A stretch of 13,206 nucleotides of DNA from Phycisphaerales bacterium (GTDB lineage: Bacteria; Planctomycetota; Phycisphaerae; UBA1845; Fen-1342): contig JADJXS010000006.1 in assembly GCA_016710275.1 (NCBI GenBank), positions 1 through 13,206 of the forward strand, written 5' to 3'. Within the stretch, counting starts at the first letter, position 1; every line of letters begins with the position of its first letter. A model generated the notes under the pieces. That model searched no databases. It saw only the letters and a program-made list of their open reading frames with translations, and was not told where the DNA came from. The translations under genes were made by a program, and so were the position numbers. Of this stretch, positions 1 to 7,893 are shown piece after piece.

Positions 1-1
1 C

Positions 2-49
2 AACGACCGCAAACCCACAGAACCGGCGAATGCGCAGGAGCCGGCATGA
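2..49 (+). CDS. 3' end of an upstream gene (partial, product unknown)
   Basis: The second reading frame is open from the left edge and ends at a TGA (47-49) that overlaps the ATG of the small terminase gene as ATGA. This 4-base overlap is the same junction type used several times later in the operon, which is the main reason to believe it. Only 15 codons are visible; they are rich in Pro, Ala, Glu and Asn, a plausible disordered C-terminus. In related phages an HNH endonuclease or a small regulatory gene often precedes the small terminase, but nothing in these few residues identifies the product. Confidence 0.35.
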   Translation, partial: NDRKPTEPANAQEPA

Positions 50-507
50 AGCGCGTGCGCTCCGATTCCGCGTTCGCCGCCGTTAAGGCTATGACGGACA
101 CCGCGAAGCCGTTGCCGGGAGTGCCTGCGCATGTGCGCCTGCGTGCCGGCGATCTTCCGTTCTGGGACGGCATCCTGCGCGCGCGCGCTCGTGACGAGTG
201 GACCGAGCCCGACCTGGTCGTGGCGGCCCAGCTCGCGCGGTGCCAGGCCGACATCGAGCGCGAACAGCAGACGCTGGAGGGTGAGTCGACGGTGATCGAG
301 AACGCCCGCGGGACGTCGGTGATGAACCCGCGCGTGTCGGTGCTCGAGCAGCTCGCGCGGCGTGAGATGGCGCTGCTGCGGACGCTGCGGATGGGCGGAC
401 GGGTCGCCGGCGACTCGCGCGACGAGGCGACGAGGCGAAAGATCCAGCGGCAGGCCGAGTCGTTGCGCGACGAGTTGGCCGAAGACGAGTTGCTCGCACT
501 ATCATGA
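46..507 (+). CDS. terS: Terminase small subunit (P27-like)
   Basis: Probable small terminase, the DNA-recognition partner that delivers phage DNA to the large terminase for packaging. The product is 153 residues, a normal size. It has a basic N-terminus, a Leu-Pro-Phe-Trp segment (37-40), a helical middle and a short Asn-Pro-Arg element (94-96) followed by a helix, the layout seen in P27-type small terminases. The C-terminal third (about 120-150) is highly charged and helical, likely for oligomerisation or large-subunit contact. The ATG at 46 is preceded by AGGAG at 36-40 with a 5-base spacer. The stop overlaps the large terminase start as ATGA (504-507), so the two are probably coupled. Assignment rests on position directly before an unmistakable large terminase plus general family resemblance; no catalytic motif is expected in this family. 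Confidence 0.82.
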   Translation: MKRVRSDSAFAAVKAMTDTAKPLPGVPAHVRLRAGDLPFWDGILRARARDEWTEPDLVVAAQLARCQADIEREQQTLEGESTVIENARGTSVMNPRVSVLEQLARREMALLRTLRMGGRVAGDSRDEATRRKIQRQAESLRDELAEDELLALS

Positions 508-2003
508 CGCGGGGCGAGAAGGTAATCGCGTTCATCGAGGCGTACTGCCTGATCCCGTCGGGGCAGCACGTCGGGAAGCCGATGCGGCTCGAGCCGTTCC
601 AGCGGCGATTCATCCTCGACGTCTACGACAACCCGTACGGCACGCGACGGGCATACCTGTCGATCGCGCGGAAGAACGGAAAGACGGGACTGATCGCCGG
701 CATCGTGCTCGCGCACCTGGTCGGCCCGGAGACGCGGACGAACACGCAGATCGTGAGCGGGGCGCAGTCGCGCGAACAAGCTGGCATTGTGTTCGATCTC
801 GCGGCGAAGATGGTGCAGCTTTCGGAGAAGTTGTCGAAGGTCGTGCGCATCGTGCCAAGCACGAAGCGGCTGATCGGGCTCGCGCGCAACGTCGAGTATC
901 GGGCGCTGTCGGCGGAAGGGAAGACGGCGCACGGGCTGTCGCCGGTGTTGGCAATTTTGGACGAAGTCGGGCAGGTCGAAGGACCGCGCGACGCGTTCAT
1001 CTCCGCGATCACGACGTCGCAGGGCGCGTACGAGCATCCGCTGCTGATCGCGATCTCGACGCAGGCGCCGACGGACCACGACCTATTCTCGATCTGGCTG
1101 GACAGCGCGAAGAACGCGCCGGACCCGCGCATCGTGTCGCACGTATACGCGGCGCCGGAGGAATGCGCGCTTGACGACCGGAGCGCGTGGGCTGCGGCGA
1201 ACCCAGCGCTCGGAGTGTTCAAGGCGATGTCGGACCTCGAAAGCGCGGCGAAGCTGGCGCTCGCGATGCCAGCGAACGAGCCGGAGTTTCGGAACTACTC
1301 GCTGAACCAGCGGGTCGAGGCGGCGAGCCCGTTCGTGTCGAAGTCGGTATGGGAGGCGAACGGTGCGGACCCTGGCGACGTTTCCGGACGCCGCGTGTGG
1401 GGTGGCCTCGACCTCGCGAGCGTCAACGACTTGACGGCGCTCGTCCTGGTCGACGAGGCGGGCGGCGCGCACTCGACGTTCTGGTTGCCGAAGGCCGGGC
1501 TCGTGGAGAAGTCGCGCAGCGATCACGTCCCGTACGACCTGTGGGAGCGCGAGGGCTACCTGCAGACGACGCCGGGGAAGGCGATCGAGTACGAGTACAT
1601 CGCCGAGTGCCTGCGCGGCGTGTTCGATCGCTGCGACGTGCAGGCGATCGGATTCGACCGTTACAACATGAAGTTCCTGCGGCCGTGGCTGGAGCGCTCT
1701 GGTTTCACCGAATCCGAGCTGGAGCGGTTCGTGGAGTTCGGGCAAGGCACGGCGAGCATGACGCCGGCGTTGCGGGCGCTGGAGACGCGGCTGCTGAACG
1801 GAGCATTGCGCCACGGCGGAAATCCGATCTTGCGCATGTGCGCGGCGAATGCGCGCGTTGTGGGCGAAAGCGGGGCACGGAAGTTCGACAAGGCGAAGGC
1901 GCGGGGGCGGATTGACGGCATGGTCGCGCTCGCGATGGCGGTCGGCGTGGCGGAAGGAACGCAGACCGAGACCGCGGCGTCGTTCTGGGAGGCGGCGGCA
2001 TAG
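504..2003 (+). CDS. terL: Terminase large subunit (HK97-type packaging ATPase/nuclease)
   Basis: The DNA-packaging motor: an N-terminal ATPase translocates DNA through the portal and a C-terminal RNase H-like nuclease cuts the concatemer. In the 499-residue product I see a deviant Walker A (A55-R-K-N-G-K-T61), a Walker B (hydrophobic strand ending D153-E154), a coupling motif near A183-I-S-T-Q, and acidic nuclease residues at D303 (GLDLAS), D385 (GFDRY) and D471 (RIDG). That is the expected pattern of the Terminase_1/HK97 family, and the length is close to full. The ATG at 504 overlaps the small terminase stop by 4 bases, and the gene ends flush against the portal start at 2004. All key residues are present, so the protein should be active. 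Confident assignment. Confidence 0.96.
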   Translation: MTRGEKVIAFIEAYCLIPSGQHVGKPMRLEPFQRRFILDVYDNPYGTRRAYLSIARKNGKTGLIAGIVLAHLVGPETRTNTQIVSGAQSREQAGIVFDLAAKMVQLSEKLSKVVRIVPSTKRLIGLARNVEYRALSAEGKTAHGLSPVLAILDEVGQVEGPRDAFISAITTSQGAYEHPLLIAISTQAPTDHDLFSIWLDSAKNAPDPRIVSHVYAAPEECALDDRSAWAAANPALGVFKAMSDLESAAKLALAMPANEPEFRNYSLNQRVEAASPFVSKSVWEANGADPGDVSGRRVWGGLDLASVNDLTALVLVDEAGGAHSTFWLPKAGLVEKSRSDHVPYDLWEREGYLQTTPGKAIEYEYIAECLRGVFDRCDVQAIGFDRYNMKFLRPWLERSGFTESELERFVEFGQGTASMTPALRALETRLLNGALRHGGNPILRMCAANARVVGESGARKFDKAKARGRIDGMVALAMAVGVAEGTQTETAASFWEAAA

Positions 2004-3242
2004 ATGGGCTTCTGGTCGAACCTCTTCCGACGGATGGACCGGGCGCCAGAAGTGAAGGCGCTCGGCCCGCTCGACATCGCGCTCGATGCTCTGCTCGGCG
2101 GCCGCACGAAGTCCGGTCAGAGCGTGACGTGGGAGAAGGCGCTGCAGGTGTCGACGGTGCTCTCGTGCGTCAAGGTGATCGCGGAAGGAATCGCACAGGT
2201 CCCGTTGAAGCTGTTCCGGGAGTCGCCAGACGGTCGCACGCGCTTGCCGGCGCGCGATCACCCGGTGTACGAGGTGCTGCACCTGCGTGCGAACGCCTGG
2301 CAGACGTCGTTCGAGTGGCGCGAAATGAGCGCCATTCACGCATCGCTCTGCGGCAATGCGTTTTCGTACCTGAACCGATTCCGTGGTGACGTGAGTGAGA
2401 TAGTCCCATTCACTCCGCAGAATGTCCTAGTCGTCAAGGACAGTGGCGTCATCAAGCGGTATGACGTGACGATCGACGGAGAGGTGAGGAAGTTCGCGCC
2501 CGCCGACATCCTGCACATACGCGGCGTGAGCTGGGACAGCTATTCCGGGCTGGACACGGTACGGCTCGCGCGGGAGGCGATCGGGCTCGCGCTGGCGACC
2601 GAGGAGACGCACGCGCAGTTTCACCAGAATGGCGCAAAGCCGTCCGGGCTTCTGTCGGTCGAGGGACAGTTGACGAAGGAACAGTACGACCAGCTCTACG
2701 CGTGGCTGGCGAAGTCGATCGGATCGCAGAACGCCGGCGTCCCGCTGGTCATGGACCGATCGGCGAAGTGGGTGGCACAGGCGATGTCGGGCGTTGACGC
2801 GCAGCACGTCGAGACGCGATTGCATCAGGTGCGGGAGATCTGCTCGTTCTTCCGGGTAATGCCGCTCATGGTCGGGTACACCGACAAGGCGTCGACGTAC
2901 GCGAGCGCCGAGCAGATGTTCCTCGCGCACGTCGTGCACACGCTGGCGCCGTGGTACGAGCGGATCGAGCAGCGGCTGAACGTGCAGGTGCTGACCGAAG
3001 AGGACCGCCGCGACGGACTGTACGCGAAGTTCATCGAAGAAGGTCTGCTGCGCGGAGCGATGAAGGACACGGCCGATTACCTGGTCAAGCTCACGACGAA
3101 CGGCATCCTGACACGCAACGAGGCGCGGGCGAAGCTCGACGAGAACCCGTTGGGCGGGCTCGACGAGCCGTTGACGCCGGTCAACCTGACTGGGAAATCG
3201 ACGCAGGAGGCAGAAGGGGGATCTGCTCATGGAGATTCTTGA
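2004..3242 (+). CDS. Portal protein (HK97 family)
   Basis: Forms the dodecameric ring at one capsid vertex through which DNA enters and to which the tail is joined. The 412-residue product matches HK97-type portals in length and landmarks: a helix around residues 46-68 (Leu-Gln-Val-Ser-Thr-Val then Cys-Val-Lys-Val), GNAFSYLNR (117-125), an ILHIRG strand (169-174) leading into a long helix with GLDTVRLAREAIGLA (182-196), FHQNGAKPSG (206-215), and a C-terminal stretch of FFRVMPLMVG (282-291), then ASTYASAEQ (296-304) and the clip/stem helices. The start ATG directly follows the large terminase stop; GGGAGG at 1987-1992 is a plausible ribosome binding site inside that gene. The last about 20 residues are polar and probably disordered, and the stop at 3240-3242 lies within the ribosome binding region of the protease gene. 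Confidence 0.96.
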   Translation: MGFWSNLFRRMDRAPEVKALGPLDIALDALLGGRTKSGQSVTWEKALQVSTVLSCVKVIAEGIAQVPLKLFRESPDGRTRLPARDHPVYEVLHLRANAWQTSFEWREMSAIHASLCGNAFSYLNRFRGDVSEIVPFTPQNVLVVKDSGVIKRYDVTIDGEVRKFAPADILHIRGVSWDSYSGLDTVRLAREAIGLALATEETHAQFHQNGAKPSGLLSVEGQLTKEQYDQLYAWLAKSIGSQNAGVPLVMDRSAKWVAQAMSGVDAQHVETRLHQVREICSFFRVMPLMVGYTDKASTYASAEQMFLAHVVHTLAPWYERIEQRLNVQVLTEEDRRDGLYAKFIEEGLLRGAMKDTADYLVKLTTNGILTRNEARAKLDENPLGGLDEPLTPVNLTGKSTQEAEGGSAHGDS

Positions 3243-3252
3243 GGAGAGAGCG

Positions 3253-3951
3253 ATGCAACGAATGACGATCCCATTGTGCGAGCTGAAGCTCGCGCCGCCA
3301 GAGTCGAAGACGATGCACTTCTCCGGCTACGGCGCTGTCTTCGGAAACGTGGACGCGTACGGCGACGTGATCCAGAAGGGCGCGTTTGCGCGCACGATTC
3401 ACGAGGCGAAGTCGTCTGGCCGCTGGCCGGCGATGCTGTCGCAGCACGGCGCATGGGGGATGACAGCGCAGGATCTGACGCCGGTCGGCGTGTGGTCGGA
3501 CCTGTCCGAAGACGACGTCGGGCTGAAGGTCGAGGGCGACCTCGCGCCGACGTCGCGCGGGCAGGAGCTGCACACGCTCATGAAGATGAAGCCGCGCCCG
3601 GCGATCGACGGGCTTTCGATCGGGTTTATCCCGATCAAGTGGCGCAGCCGCAGCAAGCCGGAGGAGCCGCGGCGCACGCTGGAGGAAATCAAGCTGATGG
3701 AGATCAGTCCGGTCACGTTCCCGGCGAACGGGCTCGCGCGCGTGAGCGACGTGAAGTCTGCCGGCGGCTGGACGGAACGAGAGTTCGAGCGGTGGCTCAT
3801 GCAGGACGCTGGGCTCACTCGCTCAGAGGCTCGGGTCGTGTTGACCTCGGGCTTTAAAGCACTGCAGGCCATGCAGGACGCTGGCGGCGAAGTGCTCGAC
3901 GAAGTGACGGCGCTGCTGCGCCGCAACCTCACCGCTATCACGAAGGAGTAG
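3253..3951 (+). CDS. Prohead (capsid maturation) protease, HK97 family U35
   Basis: Serine protease packaged in the procapsid that removes the capsid delta domain and itself. From the ATG at 3253 the product is 232 residues. The catalytic set is recognisable: His65 in LSQHG, Ser122 in GLSIGF, and an acidic residue Glu150 in MEISPVTFPAN, the family's signature. After about residue 165 comes a helical tail (EREFERWLMQDAGLTRSEAR) often seen in this family. I prefer ATG 3253 because AGGAG at 3242-3246 lies 6 bases upstream and overlaps the portal stop, giving coupled initiation. An in-frame ATG at 3229 with GGGGG at 3216-3220 would add 8 residues and overlap the portal by 14 bases; it cannot be excluded. 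The capsid gene follows after 5 bases. Confidence 0.94.
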   Translation: MQRMTIPLCELKLAPPESKTMHFSGYGAVFGNVDAYGDVIQKGAFARTIHEAKSSGRWPAMLSQHGAWGMTAQDLTPVGVWSDLSEDDVGLKVEGDLAPTSRGQELHTLMKMKPRPAIDGLSIGFIPIKWRSRSKPEEPRRTLEEIKLMEISPVTFPANGLARVSDVKSAGGWTEREFERWLMQDAGLTRSEARVVLTSGFKALQAMQDAGGEVLDEVTALLRRNLTAITKE

Positions 3952-3956
3952 ACAGC

Positions 3957-5168
3957 ATGGACAGCATGCAAGAGGTGAAGAACCTGCTCGACGCGCAGAA
4001 TGTCGCGTGGGAGACGTTCCGGAAGACGAACGACGAGCGCCTGGCCGCGATCGAGAAGGGCCAGACCACGGCCGACTACGACGCCAAGCTCGCCAAGATC
4101 AACGACGAGCTCGCCACGCAGGCGAAGGAACTGAAGGCCGTGACGCTCGCTGCCCAGCGCCCGGCCGGCGGCGCGAGCGGCCTGTCCGACGAGCAAGCCG
4201 AGCACAAGGCGGCGTTCGCGGACTTCGTCCGCAAGGGCACGCCGATCTCGCGCGACCTGGAACGCAAGGCGATGAACAGCACGTCCGACGTCGAGGGCGG
4301 GGTGCTCGTGCCGAAGGCCATGGACGCCGAGATCGACCGCATCGTCCCGACGATCAGCGCGATGGCGCGGCTGGCGCGCACGATCACCATCGGCACGCGC
4401 TCGTATCAGCGGCGCGTGAAGACGGCCGGAATGTCGATGCGCCGCGTCGCGGAAGGCGGCACCGGTGGCGAGACGACCGAGCCGACGTACGCCTCGCTCG
4501 AGTTCGTCGCGCACCCGGCCGAGATCGAGCCGTGGGTGTTCAACGAAACGCTCGAGGACGCCGACATCGACCTCGCCGCCGACCTGACGATGGAAGCGGC
4601 GATCGGCTTCGCCGAGGGCGCCGCGTCCGAGTACATCCAGGGCAACGGCGTCGGCAAGGCGTGGGGCATCACGTCCTACACGAACGTCGCGAACTCTGCG
4701 TACACGTGGGGCAAGGTGGGGTACATGCCGTCCGGCAAGTCGGCGGCGTTCGCCTCGGTGGCTCCGGCCGACTACTTCGTGAACCTGCAGCACGCGCTCA
4801 AGTCGCAGTACCGCAACGGCGCCGTCTGGCTGATGTCGGACTCGACGCTGGCGCTGTGCCGGCAGTTCAAGGACGCGTCCGGCAGCTACTACCTGTGGAA
4901 CCCGGACCCGACGGCAGGACCCGCCGGCCGCTTCCTCGGGTCGCCGGTCGAGATCGACGACAATTTCCCGACGGTCGCTGCCAACAGCTACAGCCTCGCA
5001 TACGGCAACTTCCAGCGCGGCTACATGATCGTGAACCGCACCGGGACGACGCTGATCCGCGACAACATCACGGCGAAGGGCACGACGAAGTTCAACTTCC
5101 GGCGCCGGTTCGGTGGCGGGATCTACAACTTCGAGGCGATCAAGCTGATGAAGTTCGCGACGAGCTGA
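3957..5168 (+). CDS. Major capsid protein (HK97 fold)
   Basis: Main icosahedral shell subunit. The 403-residue product has a charged, coiled-coil-like N-terminal delta domain (about 1-104), which acts as built-in scaffold and is removed by the neighbouring protease; this explains the absence of a separate scaffold gene. The mature part probably begins just before STSDVEGGVLVP (108-119), a classic HK97-family segment. Other landmarks are a GNGVGKAWGI element (229-238), the LMSDSTLALCRQFKD helix region (292-306), and the C-terminal GIYNFEAIKLMKF (388-400). ATG 3957 has AAGGAG at 3943-3948 with an 8-base spacer; a second ATG at 3966 is less well spaced. Codons look strongly G/C-ending, as expected for an abundant protein. 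The exact cleavage site is inferred, not seen. Confidence 0.96.
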   Translation: MDSMQEVKNLLDAQNVAWETFRKTNDERLAAIEKGQTTADYDAKLAKINDELATQAKELKAVTLAAQRPAGGASGLSDEQAEHKAAFADFVRKGTPISRDLERKAMNSTSDVEGGVLVPKAMDAEIDRIVPTISAMARLARTITIGTRSYQRRVKTAGMSMRRVAEGGTGGETTEPTYASLEFVAHPAEIEPWVFNETLEDADIDLAADLTMEAAIGFAEGAASEYIQGNGVGKAWGITSYTNVANSAYTWGKVGYMPSGKSAAFASVAPADYFVNLQHALKSQYRNGAVWLMSDSTLALCRQFKDASGSYYLWNPDPTAGPAGRFLGSPVEIDDNFPTVAANSYSLAYGNFQRGYMIVNRTGTTLIRDNITAKGTTKFNFRRRFGGGIYNFEAIKLMKFATS

Positions 5169-5213
5169 TCGCGGCCTGACCCACGCCAACCATTCATCAA
5201 GAGGAGCTGAACC

Positions 5214-5648
5214 ATGCACGATCTGCACAATACGACGCGCACGCTGCGCGCGCTCGGCCCGGTGGCGCTGACCACGGTCGCCGGGCTGGCCGGCAAGGTG
5301 CTCGACCGGCAGGGCTTCAACGGCGTCGAGTTCGTGATCAACTACGGCTCGGTGACCGCGACCAATGCGACCATCACCCCGGTCGTGAAGGAAGGGGACG
5401 CGACCGGCACGATGACGTCGGTCGCGAACGCCGACCTGATCGGCACGGAGGCGCTGGCGGCATTGCCGGCGCAGGCGACGGCACGGACGTCCGGAACCGG
5501 GAAGTTCGTGTCGACGCGTGTCGGGTATCGCGGCAGCAAGCGGTACGTGAGCTGCGGCATCGCGAGCACGACGGTCACCGCTGCGACCATCGTGTCGATT
5601 GTCGGCGTGATGCACTCGCCGTCGATCGTCCCGCAGGCCAATCCGTGA
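5214..5648 (+). CDS. Capsid-adjacent protein of unknown function, possible head decoration
   Basis: A 144-residue protein whose family I cannot name with certainty. It is rich in Thr, Ala, Val and Gly with predicted beta strands: a LDRQGFNGVEFVINYGS strand pair (30-46), a Thr/Ala-rich middle containing ADLIGTEALAALP (73-85), and RVGYRGSKRYV (102-112). The alternating strand pattern and lack of charged or catalytic motifs fit a virion structural protein. It has its own strong ribosome binding site (AGGAG at 5202-5206, 7-base spacer) after a 45-base gap, suggesting high expression as for the capsid. Its position between capsid and connector genes suggests a capsid decoration or head-completion role; that is inference from place and composition. 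No signal peptide or membrane segment is seen. Its stop overlaps the next gene's GTG start (GTGA). Confidence 0.85.
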   Translation: MHDLHNTTRTLRALGPVALTTVAGLAGKVLDRQGFNGVEFVINYGSVTATNATITPVVKEGDATGTMTSVANADLIGTEALAALPAQATARTSGTGKFVSTRVGYRGSKRYVSCGIASTTVTAATIVSIVGVMHSPSIVPQANP

Positions 5649-7048
5649 TTGTCGACGGCGAACGTCAAGTCGCGCCTACCCTATCCGGGATCAGGCGCGA
5701 CCACGTCGCCCGCTACGAGTGGGCAGCCTCCGTGCTGCCCGCCCGTAGTGTTGTTGTCGATTTCGCGTGCGGTGTCGGCTACGGTACGCAGTTGCTCGCC
5801 GACGCCGGGCACACGGCGACAGGCTACGACAAATCGTCGGAGGCGGTCGGGTACGCGCGCAAGTTCTACCCGCGCGCGACGTACCATCGAGCGGACGGCA
5901 TTTGCCCCGCCGGTGCGTTCGACGCGGCTGTCTGTTTCGAAACCATCGAGCATGTCGATGACCCGGTCGCGCTGTTGCGCAGCCTGCGGCCAGCGAAGCT
6001 GCTGCTCGCGAGCGTCCCGAATGAGTCAGTGCTTCCGTACGGGGCAGGCTTCGCGTTCCATCACCGGCATTATACGAAAGACGAGTTTCTCGAGCTGCTC
6101 CACGCGGCCGGCTGGATCGTGCGCGAATGGTACGGGCAGGCTGGCGACGAGTCGGAAGTCGAACGCGGCATCGAAGGGCGCACGATCATCGCGCTTTGCG
6201 ATAGGGACGATACCGTCAACGGGCGTCCTGTGAAGTTCGAGGAGGCCAAGACGCGCGTAGCGAAGGCGGCCCCGGTACAGGTCGTCGAACAATCCGGATT
6301 CGCGCCGATGGAAGCGTTCCCGAACCCGGAGCACGTCGCCATCCTCGGGCTCGGGCCGTCGCTCGAGCAGTACGTCGACCTTGTCAAGCGTCTGGGCGGA
6401 AAGCACGTCTACTGCGACGAGGTGTGGGGGATCAACGCGGTCGGCGGTGTCATCATGTGCGACCGCATCTTTCACATGGACGACGTCCGCGTCCAGGAAG
6501 CGCGCGCGAAGGCGGCCCCTGAGTCGAACATCGCTCACATGCTGGAATGGCTCCGGGTGCATCCGGGCCCGGTCATCACTAGCCGGGCGCATCCGGACTA
6601 TCCTGGTCTGGTCGAGTTCCCGCTTGAGGACGTGCTCAACCGCACCGGGCGGGCACCGTACTTCAACTCGACCGCAGCCTACGCGGTGGCGTACGCGATA
6701 TACCTCGGCGTCAAGCGCATCTCGCTGTTCGGGGTCGATTTCACCTACCCAAACGCGCACCAGGCGGAAAAGGGGCGCGCCTGCGTCGAGTACTGGCTCG
6801 GCGTCGCGGCGCAGCTCGGCATCATCGTGAACGTTCCGAAGACGTCGACGTTGCTCGACGCCATGAACACCCAAGCCGACCGACTGTACGGCTATGACAC
6901 GCTCGACGTTACGTTGCGCACCGAAGGCGAGCGCCTGTGCGTCGACCTGGTCGAACGCGAGACCATCCCGACCGCCGACGAAATCGAGGCGCGCTACGAC
7001 CATTCGCAGCATCCGAACGCGATTGTTGAGGCCAGCGGGGGACGCTGA
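5645..7048 (+). CDS. Two-domain protein: class I SAM methyltransferase plus DUF115/MAF-like Rossmann domain
   Basis: Unusual 467-residue cargo gene in the head cassette. The N-terminal domain (about 15-190) is a class I SAM-dependent methyltransferase of the Methyltransf_11/23 type: motif I VVDFACGVGYGTQLL (37-51), an acidic residue after the second strand (D62), an FETIEHVDDP segment (98-107), and a FHHRHYTKDEFLELL helix (138-152) typical of small-molecule or sugar methyltransferases. It has no DPPY-type motif of DNA adenine methyltransferases and no Pro-Cys motif of cytosine-5 enzymes. The C-terminal domain (about 229-417) has ILGLGPSL (233-240), DEVWGIN (258-264), and NSTAAYAVAYAIYLG followed by ISLFGVDF (341-366), resembling the DUF115/MAF or sialyltransferase-like fold. 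The substrate is unknown. The GTG start at 5645 overlaps the previous stop; its ribosome binding site is weak, so expression probably depends on coupling. Confidence 0.85.
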   Translation: MIVDGERQVAPTLSGIRRDHVARYEWAASVLPARSVVVDFACGVGYGTQLLADAGHTATGYDKSSEAVGYARKFYPRATYHRADGICPAGAFDAAVCFETIEHVDDPVALLRSLRPAKLLLASVPNESVLPYGAGFAFHHRHYTKDEFLELLHAAGWIVREWYGQAGDESEVERGIEGRTIIALCDRDDTVNGRPVKFEEAKTRVAKAAPVQVVEQSGFAPMEAFPNPEHVAILGLGPSLEQYVDLVKRLGGKHVYCDEVWGINAVGGVIMCDRIFHMDDVRVQEARAKAAPESNIAHMLEWLRVHPGPVITSRAHPDYPGLVEFPLEDVLNRTGRAPYFNSTAAYAVAYAIYLGVKRISLFGVDFTYPNAHQAEKGRACVEYWLGVAAQLGIIVNVPKTSTLLDAMNTQADRLYGYDTLDVTLRTEGERLCVDLVERETIPTADEIEARYDHSQHPNAIVEASGGR

Positions 7049-7893
7049 TGCGCTACGACACGACCGTTACGACGGCGCCGAAGGGTCTGCCGCTGGACTT
7101 GACGCACGTCAAGCGTCACCTCGCGATCTACGATACGGACCGCGATGGGTTGCTGCCGACGTGGATACATCAGGCGTGGCAGACGGCCGAGGCGAGGACA
7201 AACCGCGCGCTTCTGCACACGCGCTACACGCTGACACTTCCGGCGTTCCCTGACGGCTTCGTGCAGGTCGGGAAGTACTCAGCGTATCACGGCATCGTAA
7301 TACCGCACGTACCGCTGGTGAGCGTCGTGTCGGTGCAGTACGTCGACAGCGATGGGGCCACGCAGACCGTTTCCGCTGCGGATTACGCGGTGAACAGTCA
7401 CGCGACCCCGTCGTTCATCACGCCGGCCTATGGGGTTGAATGGCCGACCACGCGGGAGCAAGAGCAGGCGGTCATTGTGACCTACGACGCCGGGTATGCG
7501 TCACCGTTCACCGCGAACTCGACGTCGAATGAGATCACCGTGACAGGGCCGGTGACGTGGGAAGTCGACGATCCGGTGCGATTCTCCAATAGCGGCGGGG
7601 CGCTGCCTGCGCCGCTTGCCGCGTGGACGACCTACTACATCAAGACGGCGCCCGGCAGCGGTGTCTACACGCTGGCCGCGACGGTCGGAGGGTCGACGGT
7701 CGACCTGACCGACACCGGCACCGGCACGCACTACGTCGGCGAGATGCCGGCGTCCGCATTGTCATGGATCTTGCTGGCGGTCGGCGAACAGGAGGCGAAC
7801 CGCGAGGCATCGGCCGTGATCGAGCGCGGCCAGCACGCGACGATGCAGTTCGCCGACCACATGCTCGATCCGCTGAAAGTGTGGTTGCCGTGA
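7048..7893 (+). CDS. Head-tail connector, phiE125 gp8-like, with inserted beta module
   Basis: Probable head-completion adaptor that sits beneath the portal. The N-terminal part (LDLTHVKRHLAIYDTDRD, 16-33; a helix with WIHQAWQTAEARTNRALL, 39-56; VPLVSVVSVQYVD, 88-100) and the C-terminal helix (LSWILLAVGEQEANREA, 238-254) match the phiE125 gp8/gp6-like family. Those proteins are usually about 190-200 residues; this one is 281 because about 78 residues (roughly 154-231) are inserted between the GYAS end of the core sheet and the last helix. The inserted stretch closely resembles one in the next gene. The start ATG shares its A with the preceding TGA (TGATG), and a G-rich run at about 7036-7042 can serve as ribosome binding site. 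Confidence 0.9.
   Translation: MRYDTTVTTAPKGLPLDLTHVKRHLAIYDTDRDGLLPTWIHQAWQTAEARTNRALLHTRYTLTLPAFPDGFVQVGKYSAYHGIVIPHVPLVSVVSVQYVDSDGATQTVSAADYAVNSHATPSFITPAYGVEWPTTREQEQAVIVTYDAGYASPFTANSTSNEITVTGPVTWEVDDPVRFSNSGGALPAPLAAWTTYYIKTAPGSGVYTLAATVGGSTVDLTDTGTGTHYVGEMPASALSWILLAVGEQEANREASAVIERGQHATMQFADHMLDPLKVWLP
7507..7740 (+). other. Inserted beta-rich module, copy 1 (in connector protein)
   Basis: Encodes about 78 residues that interrupt the connector fold. Landmarks: an entry strand with EITVTG, DDPVRF, then GGALPAPL, TTYY, VYTLAATVGG and GTGTHY. It is preceded by GYAS and followed by MPASALSW, which join directly in ordinary family members as I recall them. Compared with copy 2 at 8139-8372, I count 36 identical residues of 46 aligned across the GGALPAPL-to-GTGTHY part, and 47 identical bases of 57 between 7594-7650 and 8226-8282. 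Boundaries are estimates. Confidence 0.8.

Noticed and set aside
1083..2339. A 418-codon open frame on the minus strand
   Set aside because: Antisense of the large terminase and portal, with Arg/His/Leu-rich low-information sequence and no motif; a shadow of G/C third-position bias.
4007..5179. A 390-codon plus-strand frame overlapping the capsid gene
   Set aside because: Arg/Gly/Asp/His-rich out-of-frame reading of the capsid gene, without a ribosome binding site or domain.
3399..5615. A 738-codon open frame on the minus strand
   Set aside because: It lies opposite the protease, capsid and following gene, which have clear family motifs. It is Arg/Val/Leu/His-rich with no recognisable domain, as expected for the antisense of GC-rich coding DNA.
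5645..6220. DNA methyltransferase for protection against restriction
   Set aside because: The SAM domain lacks the DPPY/NPPY-type and Pro-Cys motifs of DNA methyltransferases and has no target recognition domain; the sequence resembles small-molecule or sugar methyltransferases.
6026..7012. A 328-codon open frame on the minus strand
   Set aside because: Antisense of the methyltransferase fusion, whose sense frame has coherent motifs in both domains. Composition is that of a shadow frame.
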